Shown here piece by piece: positions 1-5,739 of a DNA stretch of 6,818 bases. Position numbers and translations under genes: made by a program. The stretch comes from Gemmatimonas sp. UBA2094 (GTDB lineage Bacteria > Gemmatimonadota > Gemmatimonadetes > Gemmatimonadales > Gemmatimonadaceae), in the NCBI GenBank assembly GCA_002331565.1, contig DCZC01000004.1, positions 1-6,818 on the forward strand, read 5' to 3'. The notes under the pieces were generated by a model. That model did no database searches. It saw only the letters and a list, made by a program, of their open reading frames with translations, and was not told the DNA's origin. How positions within the stretch are numbered: position 1 is the first letter of the stretch; each line of letters opens with the position of its first letter.

Positions 1-366
1 CAGGTCCGCGCGAGCTGGGCCCCCCGTGGGCCCAGCAGTGCCCAGCCCCGCCGTCACGGGGGCGGCAACGCCGGCGGTGATACGGGCCGGACGGGTGGCC
101 GGCACGACCTGCGCCACCGTGCGCGAGGCAGCCGCGTGCCACGGCTCGAACACCTGCACCTCGCTCATGACCCGATCGGCGAACGACGCCGACGGCGCGA
201 AATCGGGGAGCGTGTCGAGCATCAGCATGAGCCCGCTGGCACCCGCCAGTTCGTGCTGGCACACCGAACACGACGAGGCGTGCGCCCGCAATTGGGCCAC
301 GCCGAAGCCCTCCTCTCCGTCGAGAAGGAGCTCGATTTCGTCGGGTCGCAGGTGTCGGTCGATCAC
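1..366 (-). CDS. Zinc-finger anti-sigma factor, 3' end beyond the window (partial)
   Basis: The 122 residues visible begin at a GTG (366-364). They carry the zinc-binding anti-sigma signature H-x3-C-x2-C at about residues 33-40 (HASSCSVC), followed by an Ala/Leu-rich helix. This is the ZAS-type N-terminal domain that wraps around a cognate ECF sigma factor and keeps it from RNA polymerase. A Pro/Ala/Gly/Thr-rich segment follows from about residue 85 and runs off the left edge, so I cannot see whether a transmembrane helix or periplasmic sensor domain comes next. The GTG start is chosen because GGAGG lies 7 nt upstream and an in-frame TAG lies 18 nt upstream. The gene is the downstream partner of the ECF sigma gene on the same strand, 130 nt away, which is the standard order for such pairs. 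Identification as anti-sigma rests on the motif plus position. The signal it senses is unknown. Confidence 0.82.
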   Translation of the reverse strand, partial: MIDRHLRPDEIELLLDGEEGFGVAQLRAHASSCSVCQHELAGASGLMLMLDTLPDFAPSASFADRVMSEVQVFEPWHAAASRTVAQVVPATRPARITAGVAAPVTAGLGTAGPTGGPARADL

Positions 367-373
367 TGTGGTG

Positions 374-378
374 CCTCC
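374..378 (-). promoter_or_regulatory. Shine-Dalgarno site of the anti-sigma gene
   Basis: On the minus strand GGAGG lies 7 nt before the GTG start at 366-364. It decides the start in favour of GTG. It is one of only two strong ribosome-binding sites in the window, which may help the anti-sigma factor be made in good supply relative to the sigma factor, whose own start has no visible site (inference). Confidence 0.7.
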
Positions 379-426
379 ATACCCGACCTACGTGGTGCCG
401 TACGGCTGGGTTTCAACGAGTTTCGG

Positions 427-450
427 CGCCTTGTCGACGGAAACAAGGCG
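427..450 (-). other. Stem-loop between sigma and anti-sigma genes
   Basis: A perfect inverted repeat has 8-bp arms (CGCCTTGT at 427-434 and ACAAGGCG at 443-450) and an 8-nt loop. It sits in the 130-nt spacer between the sigma stop (497) and the anti-sigma start (366). No T-run follows on either strand, so it is not a canonical intrinsic terminator. It could be an mRNA-processing or attenuation structure that sets the ratio of the two products, or it could be chance. The structure itself is directly visible; its function is inferred. Confidence 0.45.
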
Positions 451-496
451 GTGGTACTGCGTCCGCGCGCGTCCCCTGTCACGCTGGCGACCCCGT

Positions 497-1099
497 TCAT
501 TCCCGCACCGGTTCGAGCGCCTTCCGGAGCTCGTGGCGGGCGCGGTGGATGTACGTCTTGACGGTGCCCAACGGGAGGTCGAGCGTCGCCGCGATCTCCT
601 CGTACGAACGCCCCTCCACATGACGCAACATGATGCAGGCGCGATACTCGGGCCGGAGCTTCGCGATGGCCCGTTCGATGGCCGACCCGAGTTCCTTGGC
701 TTCGAGTGCTTCCAGCGCGCTCTCCTGGTCAGCCCCGAGCTCGATCGTGGATGCCTCCACCTCCGCCGCGGTCGTCGCGTTGGGACTCCCGTCGAGGCTC
801 ACCGTGTCGAGCCGGCGTCGCCGCAGGTAATCGATCGCCACGTTGTTCGCGATCTTGAACAGCCAGCTGGAGAACTTGAACTCGGGGCTGTACTTGTCGA
901 TGTGGTTGAGGACCTTCACGAACGCATCCTGCGCCAGGTCCTCCGCCGTCTCGCGATCGCGCACCATGCGGTACACCAGCGAGAACACGGGCCGCTCATA
1001 GCGGCGCACGAGCTCGCGGAAGGCAAGTTCGCGCCCCTGCTGGGCGAGTCGGACCACATCGGCGTCGGGAAGTGTTCCCAGCTCCTCGGCTATCGGCAT
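497..1099 (-). CDS. ECF-family RNA polymerase sigma factor (sigma-70 family)
   Basis: This 200-residue protein has the two-domain layout of group IV (extracytoplasmic function) sigma factors. Region 2 spans about residues 27-95, with the core-binding and -10-recognition helices (AEDLAQDAFVKV, then FSSWLFKIANNVAIDYLRRR). An acidic, low-complexity linker covers about 96-137. Region 4 spans about 140-192, with a helix-turn-helix (SYEEIAATLDLPLGTVKTYI) that reads the -35 box. The length is normal and the domains look intact. It should direct RNA polymerase to a small stress regulon when released by the anti-sigma factor encoded just downstream. ATG at 1099 is chosen because an in-frame TAG lies 18 nt upstream and the N-terminus matches the family. 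There is no clear ribosome-binding site. The promoter probably lies in the divergent region shared with the menaquinone operon, where a GGAAC dyad suggests autoregulation. It resembles the RpoE/SigE class, but the subgroup cannot be fixed by eye. Confidence 0.95.
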   Translation of the reverse strand: MPIAEELGTLPDADVVRLAQQGRELAFRELVRRYERPVFSLVYRMVRDRETAEDLAQDAFVKVLNHIDKYSPEFKFSSWLFKIANNVAIDYLRRRRLDTVSLDGSPNATTAAEVEASTIELGADQESALEALEAKELGSAIERAIAKLRPEYRACIMLRHVEGRSYEEIAATLDLPLGTVKTYIHRARHELRKALEPVRE

Positions 1100-1241
1100 G
1101 CGCAGGGGCCAAAGCTAGCCCGACACACGCACCGGAACCAGCCATCCGGCACGCGTTCCGGACTGGGGCCACCAATAATCCGGATACGGCCAGCACGGCC
1201 TCGCCGCTTGCTCGGCTTGCCTCGTTCCTTGATGTTTCGGG
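1100..1241. promoter_or_regulatory. Divergent control region between sigma operon and menaquinone operon
   Basis: This 142-nt gap separates the starts of two divergent transcription units, so promoters for both are expected here. The clearest element is the GGAAC-containing dyad listed separately. I could not assign a convincing housekeeping -35/-10 pair on either strand; AATAAT at 1174-1179 and GATAC at 1183-1187 are weak -10-like strings without a well-spaced -35. One further isolated GGAAC occurs on the minus strand at 1228-1224, without a matching -10. Neither flanking start codon is preceded by a good Shine-Dalgarno sequence. Confidence 0.6.
1132..1161. promoter_or_regulatory. Inverted repeat with ECF-like -35 boxes on both strands
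   Basis: CCGGAAC (1132-1138) and GTTCCGG (1155-1161) form a perfect 7-bp inverted repeat separated by 16 bp. Read on either strand it gives GGAAC-N16-GTT. That resembles promoters used by SigE/SigH-type ECF sigma factors (GGAA-type -35, GTT-type -10, spacer of roughly 16-19). On the minus strand this would place the transcript start near 1128, about 30 nt before the sigma gene. On the plus strand it would place it near 1167, about 75 nt before the methyltransferase gene. The alternative is a plain dimeric-repressor operator. The repeat is seen directly; its use as a promoter is inference. Confidence 0.45.
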
Positions 1242-2018
1242 ATGCCACGCACGATCGACGCCCCTGACATCACGCCCCGGCGGGCGACGGACGACTTGCA
1301 CGCCGCCGCCAGCGCCGCCCAGGGGGAGGGGAAGCGCGAGTACGTCCAGCGGATGTTCTCGGACATCGCGCCGCGCTACGACCTGCTCAACCACGTGTTG
1401 TCGATGAACATCGACAAGCGCTGGCGACAGAAGGCGCTTACTGCCCTCGCGTGGACGGCCACACCCGGCGGCACGTACCTCGATCTGTGTGCCGGTACGC
1501 TCGATGTGGGCGCCTTGCTCGTGAAGCAACCGGGGTTCGGCGGTTTCGTGGCGGGTGCCGATTTCGCCGTGCCCATGTTGCAGCACGGCACCGGTAAGGC
1601 GCCGCGATCGGTGCTTGCGCCGGTCGGCGCCGACGCCCTCTTGCTGCCCTTCGGCGATGCGAGCCTCGACGGGGCCATCGTGGCCTTCGGGATCCGCAAC
1701 GTGGCCGATCTCGACGCAGGGCTGCGGGAAGTGCGCCGGGTCCTCAGGCCCGGCGCCCGTTTCGTCATTCTCGAATTCTCCACGCCTCGCTTTGCGCTCG
1801 TGCGTGAGGCGTATCTCGCGTACTTCCATCACGTGCTGCCCTTCATCGGCCGCCTCGTGAGCGGACACACGTCCGCGTACACGTATCTCCCCATGTCGGT
1901 CGCCAACTTCCCCACGGAAGAGACGCTTGCCGACCGCATGCGCGCCGCCGGGTTCTCCACGGTCACGTGGGAACGGCTCACCCTCGGCATCGCGGCGATC
2001 CATACCGGCACGGCCTGA
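1242..2018 (+). CDS. ubiE: UbiE/MenG family demethylmenaquinone methyltransferase
   Basis: This 258-residue SAM-dependent methylase is predicted to add the C-methyl group to demethylmenaquinone, the last step of menaquinone synthesis, at the cytoplasmic face of the membrane. Family hallmarks are the YDLLNHVLSMNIDKRW block (46-61), motif I LDLCAGTLD (80-88), GADFAVPML (105-113), FGIRNVAD (149-156, the strongest UbiE/MenG marker), LRPGARFVILEFSTP (168-182) and a C-terminal AGFSTVTWERLTLGI segment. An N-terminal extension of about 30 residues, rich in Ala, Arg and Asp, precedes the conserved part. Motif I is unusual: the second glycine of the usual GTGD is Leu87. The ATG at 1242 lacks a Shine-Dalgarno site; I know of no better start. 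It is first of four co-directional quinone genes, with 18 nt to the UbiD-type gene. The adjacent UbiA/UbiD/UbiX homologues favour a menaquinone role (MenG, also called MqnG) over ubiquinone. Confidence 0.93.
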   Translation: MPRTIDAPDITPRRATDDLHAAASAAQGEGKREYVQRMFSDIAPRYDLLNHVLSMNIDKRWRQKALTALAWTATPGGTYLDLCAGTLDVGALLVKQPGFGGFVAGADFAVPMLQHGTGKAPRSVLAPVGADALLLPFGDASLDGAIVAFGIRNVADLDAGLREVRRVLRPGARFVILEFSTPRFALVREAYLAYFHHVLPFIGRLVSGHTSAYTYLPMSVANFPTEETLADRMRAAGFSTVTWERLTLGIAAIHTGTA

Positions 2019-2036
2019 CCGCGCCGCCCCAACAGC

Positions 2037-3509
2037 ATGGCTCTCGATACTCTCTCCGACTTCATCGACGCGATCGAACGCATCGGCGAGCTGCACCGTA
2101 TCACCCAGCCGGTGAAGGTGCACCTCGAGCTCACCGAAATCGCCGATCGCGTGTCCAAGATGCCCGGTGGCGGCAAGGCGTTGCTTTTCGAGCACGTCAT
2201 TCTGCGCGACGGCACACGTTCGCAGTTTCCCGTGGCGATCAATCTGTTCGGCTCCATGAAACGCATGTCGCTCGCCCTCGGCGTCGAGAATCTCGACGAC
2301 ATCGGCGCGCGCATCACGCAGCTCATGGACCTCAAGGTGCCCGATGGGTTTCTGGGCAAGCTGTCGCTGCTTCCCCGTCTGCTGGAAGTGAGCAAGTTTC
2401 CGCCGCGCGTGAAGGGCGGCTCGCCGTCGTGTCAGGACGTCGTGTGGCAGGGAGACGAAATCGATCTCGACAAGATCCCCGTGCTGCACTGCTGGCCCGA
2501 GGACGGCGGCCCGTACATCACCATGACGGCGGTGATTTCGAAGGATCCGGTGCGCGGCATCCGCAATGTGGGCATGTACCGCGTGCAGCAGTTGGGCAAG
2601 AAGCACGTGGCCATGCACTGGCAGCGCCACAAGACCGGCGCCGAGCACATGCGGCAGATGGCGGAACGCGGCGAGAAGATGCCGGTGTGCATCGTCGTGG
2701 GCAGCGATCCGGCCAGCATGTTCAGCGCCAGCGCGCCGCTGCCCCCCAACATCGACGAGTTCCTCTTTGCGGGTTTCCTGCGCCGCGATCCGGTGAAGCT
2801 CACCAAGGCGGTGACCAACGATCTCGAAGTCCCCGCCGATGCGGAGTTCGTGATCGAGGGCTACATCGATCCTGCCGAAGCGCTCATCGTGGAAGGCCCG
2901 TTCGGTGATCACACGGGCTTCTACAGCGAGGCCGATCTGTATCCCCGCGTGCACGTCACCGCCGTGACGATGCGCCGGAATCCGGTATACTCCACGACCA
3001 TCGTGGGTCGTCCGCCCATGGAAGATTTCTATCTTGGGCACGCCACCGAGCGCATCTTCCTGCCGCTGCTCAAGCTCACCACGCCGGAAGTGGTGGACTA
3101 CCACATGCCGGCCGAGGGCGGGTTCCACAACCTCGTGTTCGTAAGCATCGACAAGAAGTATCCGGGCCACGCCGACAAGGTGATGCACGCCTTGTGGGGA
3201 CAGGGGCTCATGTCGCTCGCCAAGGTGCTCGTGGTAGTGGACAAGGAAATCAACGTGCGCAACCCGGTGGAAGCCTGGTGGGTGGCGCTCAACAACATGG
3301 ACCCGCAGCGCGACGTGCGCTTCACCATGGGGCCGGTGGATGTGCTCGACCACGCGAGCCGCGCGTTCACCTACGGCAGCAAGATGGGTATCGATGCGAC
3401 CCGCAAATGGCCCGAGGAGGGCTTCACGCGCGCATGGCCCAAGGTGATTGAAATGGACGGGGCAACGAAGCAGGCGGTGGACGCCAAGTGGAAGAGCCTC
3501 GGCCTGTGA
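2037..3509 (+). CDS. ubiD: UbiD-family prenylated-FMN-dependent decarboxylase (probable MqnL)
   Basis: At 490 residues this is about the length of E. coli UbiD (497). The family removes a ring carboxylate from a prenylated aromatic acid using prenylated FMN and a divalent metal; here the likely substrate is the prenylated dihydroxynaphthoate of the futalosine pathway. Visible signatures are NVGMYRVQ (177-184), AMHWQRHKTGAEH (192-204), EFVIEGYI (270-277) and VEGPFGDHTGFYS (285-297). Asn177, Arg182 and His194/His198 are candidates for cofactor or metal binding. Arg182 with Glu270 and Glu274 probably form the Arg-Glu-Glu catalytic set known from Fdc1/UbiD, assigned by motif position only. It starts 18 nt after the methyltransferase stop, without a clear ribosome-binding site, so translational re-initiation is possible. 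It depends on the UbiX-type product encoded two genes downstream for its cofactor. The protein appears intact. Confidence 0.95.
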   Translation: MALDTLSDFIDAIERIGELHRITQPVKVHLELTEIADRVSKMPGGGKALLFEHVILRDGTRSQFPVAINLFGSMKRMSLALGVENLDDIGARITQLMDLKVPDGFLGKLSLLPRLLEVSKFPPRVKGGSPSCQDVVWQGDEIDLDKIPVLHCWPEDGGPYITMTAVISKDPVRGIRNVGMYRVQQLGKKHVAMHWQRHKTGAEHMRQMAERGEKMPVCIVVGSDPASMFSASAPLPPNIDEFLFAGFLRRDPVKLTKAVTNDLEVPADAEFVIEGYIDPAEALIVEGPFGDHTGFYSEADLYPRVHVTAVTMRRNPVYSTTIVGRPPMEDFYLGHATERIFLPLLKLTTPEVVDYHMPAEGGFHNLVFVSIDKKYPGHADKVMHALWGQGLMSLAKVLVVVDKEINVRNPVEAWWVALNNMDPQRDVRFTMGPVDVLDHASRAFTYGSKMGIDATRKWPEEGFTRAWPKVIEMDGATKQAVDAKWKSLGL

Positions 3510-3516
3510 CGCGACC

Positions 3517-4473
3517 ATGACCAGCCCCGGAATCGTGCCACCCAAGGGCGCGCGCGACGGTCAGCTCCTGCAGGGGCAGTCGCTGGCGGTGCGGCTCGCG
3601 AACTTCGTGAAGTTGCCGCACACGGTGTTCGCCATGCCCTTCTCGCTCGTGGGCGTGCTGTTCGCGAGCGTGATCGCCCCGGTTACGCCTGCCACCGTGG
3701 GCTGGGTACTGCTGGCCTTCACCAGTGCGCGCTTCGCCGCGATGGCGTTCAACCGGCTGGTCGACCGTGACGTGGATGCTCTCAATCCACGCACGGCAAT
3801 GCGGGAACTGCCCGCGGGTACCCTCACGGTGGGGCAGGCCAGATTCAGTATCGCGGGAAGCAGCGCGCTGTTCGTACTGGCGAGTAGCATGCTCAACCCG
3901 CTCTGTCTCGCACTGTCGCCCGTGGCGTTGCTCTGGGTGCTCGGCTACAGCTACACGAAGCGGTTCACGCGCTGGAGCCACTTGTGGCTCGGCCTCGGCC
4001 TCGCCATCGCGCCGGTGGGCGGCTATCTCGCCGTCACCGGGGAGTGGAGTCAGCCCTGGTGGTTGCTGTGCGTGCTGGCCTTCGCCGTCGTGTGCTGGAG
4101 TGGCGGTTTCGACATGATCTACGCGCTGCAGGATGCCGAGTTCGATGCGAAACACGGGCTGTACAGTGTGCCCAGCAAGTTCGGCGTGGTGCGCGGGATC
4201 ATGATTTCACGTACGCTGCACCTGTTGGCGGTCGTCGCCTTCAGCGTGGTGGCAGCGGCGCAGCCGCTCGGACCGGCCACTCCGCTGGTGGATGGCCTGC
4301 TCTGGGCCGGGGTAGTGGGCATCGCGCTCATGCTGCTCTGGGAACATCGACTCGTGAAGGCCGATGATCTCACGAAGGTGGACGCGGCGTTCTTCACCAT
4401 GAACGGCCTCATTGCCATGGGCTTTCTGGCATGCGTTTTCACGGCGCGCATGCTGCTACCGGAGTCACCATGA
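3517..4473 (+). CDS. ubiA: UbiA-family prenyltransferase (probable MqnP)
   Basis: This 318-residue integral membrane protein should transfer a polyprenyl chain to an aromatic acid, in this setting 1,4-dihydroxy-6-naphthoate (MqnP role). Both aspartate motifs of the family are present: N79-x3-D83-x3-D87 followed by RT (NRLVDRDVDALNPRT), and D199-x2-Y202-x3-D206-x3-D210 (DMIYALQDAEFD). They bind Mg-pyrophosphate of the prenyl donor. About eight or nine hydrophobic segments are visible, for example near 38-55, 61-78, 113-130, 132-146, 156-173, 181-197, 232-248, 259-276 and 291-312. The ATG at 3517 is preferred: it sits 7 nt after the UbiD-type stop and gives a normal hydrophilic N-terminus (MTSPGIVPP). 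An in-frame ATG at 3448 would overlap the upstream gene by 62 nt and add an Arg/Trp-rich tail unlike the family. The 3' end overlaps the next start by ATGA. Confidence 0.93.
   Translation: MTSPGIVPPKGARDGQLLQGQSLAVRLANFVKLPHTVFAMPFSLVGVLFASVIAPVTPATVGWVLLAFTSARFAAMAFNRLVDRDVDALNPRTAMRELPAGTLTVGQARFSIAGSSALFVLASSMLNPLCLALSPVALLWVLGYSYTKRFTRWSHLWLGLGLAIAPVGGYLAVTGEWSQPWWLLCVLAFAVVCWSGGFDMIYALQDAEFDAKHGLYSVPSKFGVVRGIMISRTLHLLAVVAFSVVAAAQPLGPATPLVDGLLWAGVVGIALMLLWEHRLVKADDLTKVDAAFFTMNGLIAMGFLACVFTARMLLPESP
4461..4464 (+). promoter_or_regulatory. Shine-Dalgarno site of the UbiX-type gene
   Basis: GGAG lies 5 nt before the ATG at 4470, inside the last codons of the prenyltransferase gene. It fixes the start at 4470, where ATGA joins the stop of one gene to the start of the next. 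It rules out the in-frame ATG at 4431, which lies upstream of this site. Confidence 0.7.
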
Positions 4474-5072
4474 GTACCGTGCGTCATCCCGTCGTGTTCG
4501 CTATCACCGGCGCCTCCGGGGCCCCGTACGCGGTGCGTCTGCTGCAGGCCCTCGTGGCGTTGCAGGTGCCCACGTGGCTCATCGTCTCGGGGCACGGGTG
4601 GCGCCTCCTGCACACGGAGAGCGGCATCGCGGATCTCGCGGCACTCCGTCAATGCGTGGGAAGCGACGCCTTCGACGCCTGCGTCACGGTGTTCGACGAC
4701 AACGATCGTGGTGCGGCGCCCGCCAGCGGGTCTGCGCGCACGAGTGGCATGGTGGTGTGCCCGTGCAGCATGGGAACCGTGAGTGCGATTGCGCATGGTA
4801 CGTCACGCTCACTGGTCGAACGCGCGGCCGATGTGGTGCTCAAGGAGCGGCGCACGCTCATCCTCGTGCCTCGTGAAACGCCGCTGTCGCTCATCCATCT
4901 CGAGAATCTCACGGCCGTAACGCGCGCGGGAGCCACGGTCATTCCCGCCGCTCCCGGTTTCTATCATCAGCCCACGAGCATCGCCGAGCTGGTGGATTTC
5001 ATGGTGGCACGCGTACTCGATCATCTCGACATCGAGCATGCGGTGGGGAAGCGCTGGGGCGACGAGCCGTGA
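4470..5072 (+). CDS. ubiX: UbiX-family flavin prenyltransferase (probable MqnM)
   Basis: This 200-residue soluble flavoprotein should join dimethylallyl phosphate to reduced FMN, producing the prenylated FMN cofactor that the UbiD-type decarboxylase in the same operon needs. The full UbiX signature is visible: TGASGAPYAVRLL (13-25, FMN phosphate loop), CPCSMGTVSAIAHG (97-110), RAADVVLKERR (118-128), VPRETPLSLIHLENL (133-147) and PAAPGFYHQP (159-168). Glu136, Tyr165 and Arg181 have the same mutual spacing as the active-site E140, Y169 and R185 that I recall from Pseudomonas UbiX. It starts by ATGA overlap with the prenyltransferase gene, with a good GGAG site, implying translational coupling. 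It appears intact. The family is certain; the MqnM role is inferred from context. Confidence 0.95.
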   Translation: MSTVRHPVVFAITGASGAPYAVRLLQALVALQVPTWLIVSGHGWRLLHTESGIADLAALRQCVGSDAFDACVTVFDDNDRGAAPASGSARTSGMVVCPCSMGTVSAIAHGTSRSLVERAADVVLKERRTLILVPRETPLSLIHLENLTAVTRAGATVIPAAPGFYHQPTSIAELVDFMVARVLDHLDIEHAVGKRWGDEP

Positions 5073-5142
5073 GCGCTCAGGCCCGACTCGATCGCCGCCG
5101 GGCGCGCCGAAAGCTTATGGATACTCCGTCCTGATGTCAGCC

Positions 5143-5643
5143 ATGTCCAACCGCGCCACAGTTATCGGTCTCATCTCCGACACGCATGGCCTCGTGCGCC
5201 CCGAAGTCTTCGAGGCGTTGCAGGGCGTGTCGCAAATTCTGCACGCTGGTGATGTCGGGCCGGCCGATGTCCTCACGGAACTCGCGACGATCGCCCCCAT
5301 CCGGGCCGTGTACGGCAACACCGACGCCCCCGGCCGTCCCGATCTCGCCGACCGCATCGAGGACGTGATCGATGGCGTGCGCATCGTCGTCACGCATGGG
5401 CACGAACTCGGGAGCCCCACGCCACCGAAGCTGGTGGGGGCGTACCCCACCGCCGACGTGATCGTGTACGGTCACACGCACCAGCAGCTCATCACCAAGG
5501 CCGCGCGCCGCGTGGTGGTGAACCCCGGTGCCGCCGGACCGCGCCGCTTCAAGTTGCAGCCGTGCGTGGCCAAGCTCTACATCTATCAGGGGCAGGCGGA
5601 TGTGGAGCTGATTCCCCTCGGGATACAGGGAGACGCGGAGTAA
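5143..5643 (+). CDS. YfcE/MJ0936-type metallophosphoesterase
   Basis: This 166-residue calcineurin-fold phosphoesterase has all the metal-binding motifs: SDTHG (12-16, Asp13 and His15), AGDVG (35-39, Asp37), GNTD (58-61, Asn59), THGHELG (84-90, His85) and GHTH (110-113, His111 and His113), then NPGA (127-130) where the family usually has NPGS. YfcE-like enzymes hydrolyse phosphodiesters in vitro; a physiological substrate cannot be told from sequence. The start is uncertain: ATG at 5143 gives the short N-terminus usual for the family (MSNRATVIGLISDTHG), and an in-frame ATG at 5134 adds three residues. Neither has a ribosome-binding site. It lies 70 nt after the UbiX-type stop, so it may be read through from the quinone operon or have its own promoter. 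No functional tie to quinone synthesis is evident. It converges on the UvrC-like gene, with the hairpin/heptad region between. Confidence 0.9.
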   Translation: MSNRATVIGLISDTHGLVRPEVFEALQGVSQILHAGDVGPADVLTELATIAPIRAVYGNTDAPGRPDLADRIEDVIDGVRIVVTHGHELGSPTPPKLVGAYPTADVIVYGHTHQQLITKAARRVVVNPGAAGPRRFKLQPCVAKLYIYQGQADVELIPLGIQGDAE

Positions 5644-5671
5644 GGGAGGCACAGAGGGCTGAGGGCGGACC

Positions 5672-5718
5672 GCTGAAAGCTCCCCGCGGATCGTGCAGAC
5701 GCGGTCGGAGCTTTCAGC
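5672..5718. terminator. Long hairpin at convergent gene junction, possible bidirectional terminator
   Basis: GCTGAAAGCTCC (5672-5683) and GGAGCTTTCAGC (5707-5718) are a perfect 12-bp inverted repeat. The stem can continue with CCGCG (5684-5688) against CGCGG (5700-5704), with a 2-nt bulge at 5705-5706, leaving an 11-nt loop. It lies 28 nt after the phosphoesterase stop and just past the UvrC-like stop, where a shared terminator is expected. Neither strand has a proper U-tract after the stem, so it is not a textbook intrinsic terminator. The arms share sequence with the adjacent heptad repeats, so the hairpin may be a by-product of repeats present in both orientations. Confidence 0.6.
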
Positions 5719-5739
5719 CTTCAGCTTTCAGCATTCAGC
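5712..5739. repeat. Heptanucleotide tandem repeat NTTCAGC, four copies
   Basis: Four head-to-tail 7-mers occur without gaps: TTTCAGC (5712-5718), CTTCAGC (5719-5725), TTTCAGC (5726-5732) and ATTCAGC (5733-5739). Only the first base of each unit varies. Inverted units lie to the left: GCTGAAA at 5672-5678 and a degenerate GCTGAGG at 5658-5664, exactly two heptads apart. The right-hand array runs into the minus-strand UvrC-like gene and supplies its last codons and TGA stop (5723-5721). This looks like a simple-sequence or small interspersed repeat; I do not recognise a named family. Confidence 0.8.

Noticed and set aside
366..380. A five-codon frame (MEAPQ) whose TGA overlaps the anti-sigma GTG start as GTGA
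   Set aside because: Its own start has no ribosome-binding site, and the GGAGG lies inside it and serves the GTG. Too short to distinguish from chance.
397..406. 10-bp palindrome GCCGTACGGC in the sigma/anti-sigma spacer
   Set aside because: A loopless 10-bp palindrome is common at this base composition, and nothing around it supports an operator or terminator.
26..1267. A 413-residue open frame on the plus strand across the sigma/anti-sigma pair
   Set aside because: It is antisense to two genes with clear domain signatures and has no family resemblance of its own.
3448..3516. Upstream in-frame ATG for the prenyltransferase
   Set aside because: It would overlap the UbiD-type gene by 62 nt and add an Arg/Trp-rich tail unlike the family. 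ATG at 3517 follows the upstream stop by 7 nt.
996..3545. An 849-residue open frame on the minus strand, antisense to the methyltransferase and UbiD-type genes
   Set aside because: It is His/Arg/Ala/Gly-rich with no recognisable domain, and mirrors the codon bias of well-identified genes on the plus strand. Long antisense open frames are expected at this GC content.
3424..4155. A 243-residue open frame on the minus strand opposite the prenyltransferase gene
   Set aside because: Its His/Glu/Arg/Gln-rich low-complexity product is typical of a shadow frame; the plus strand carries both UbiA aspartate motifs.
4431..4469. Upstream in-frame ATG for the UbiX-type gene
   Set aside because: ATG at 4470 has GGAG 5 nt before it, joins the previous stop by ATGA, and begins directly before the conserved FMN-binding segment.
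5038..5142. An in-frame ATG at 5038 as start of the phosphoesterase
   Set aside because: It lies inside the UbiX-type gene and would add a low-complexity Arg/Ser/Pro leader ahead of the conserved SDTHG region. The family starts only a few residues before that motif.
5073..5142. Possible separate promoter for the phosphoesterase (TATGGAT near 5116)
   Set aside because: No -35 element is found at suitable spacing, so the string alone does not support a promoter call.
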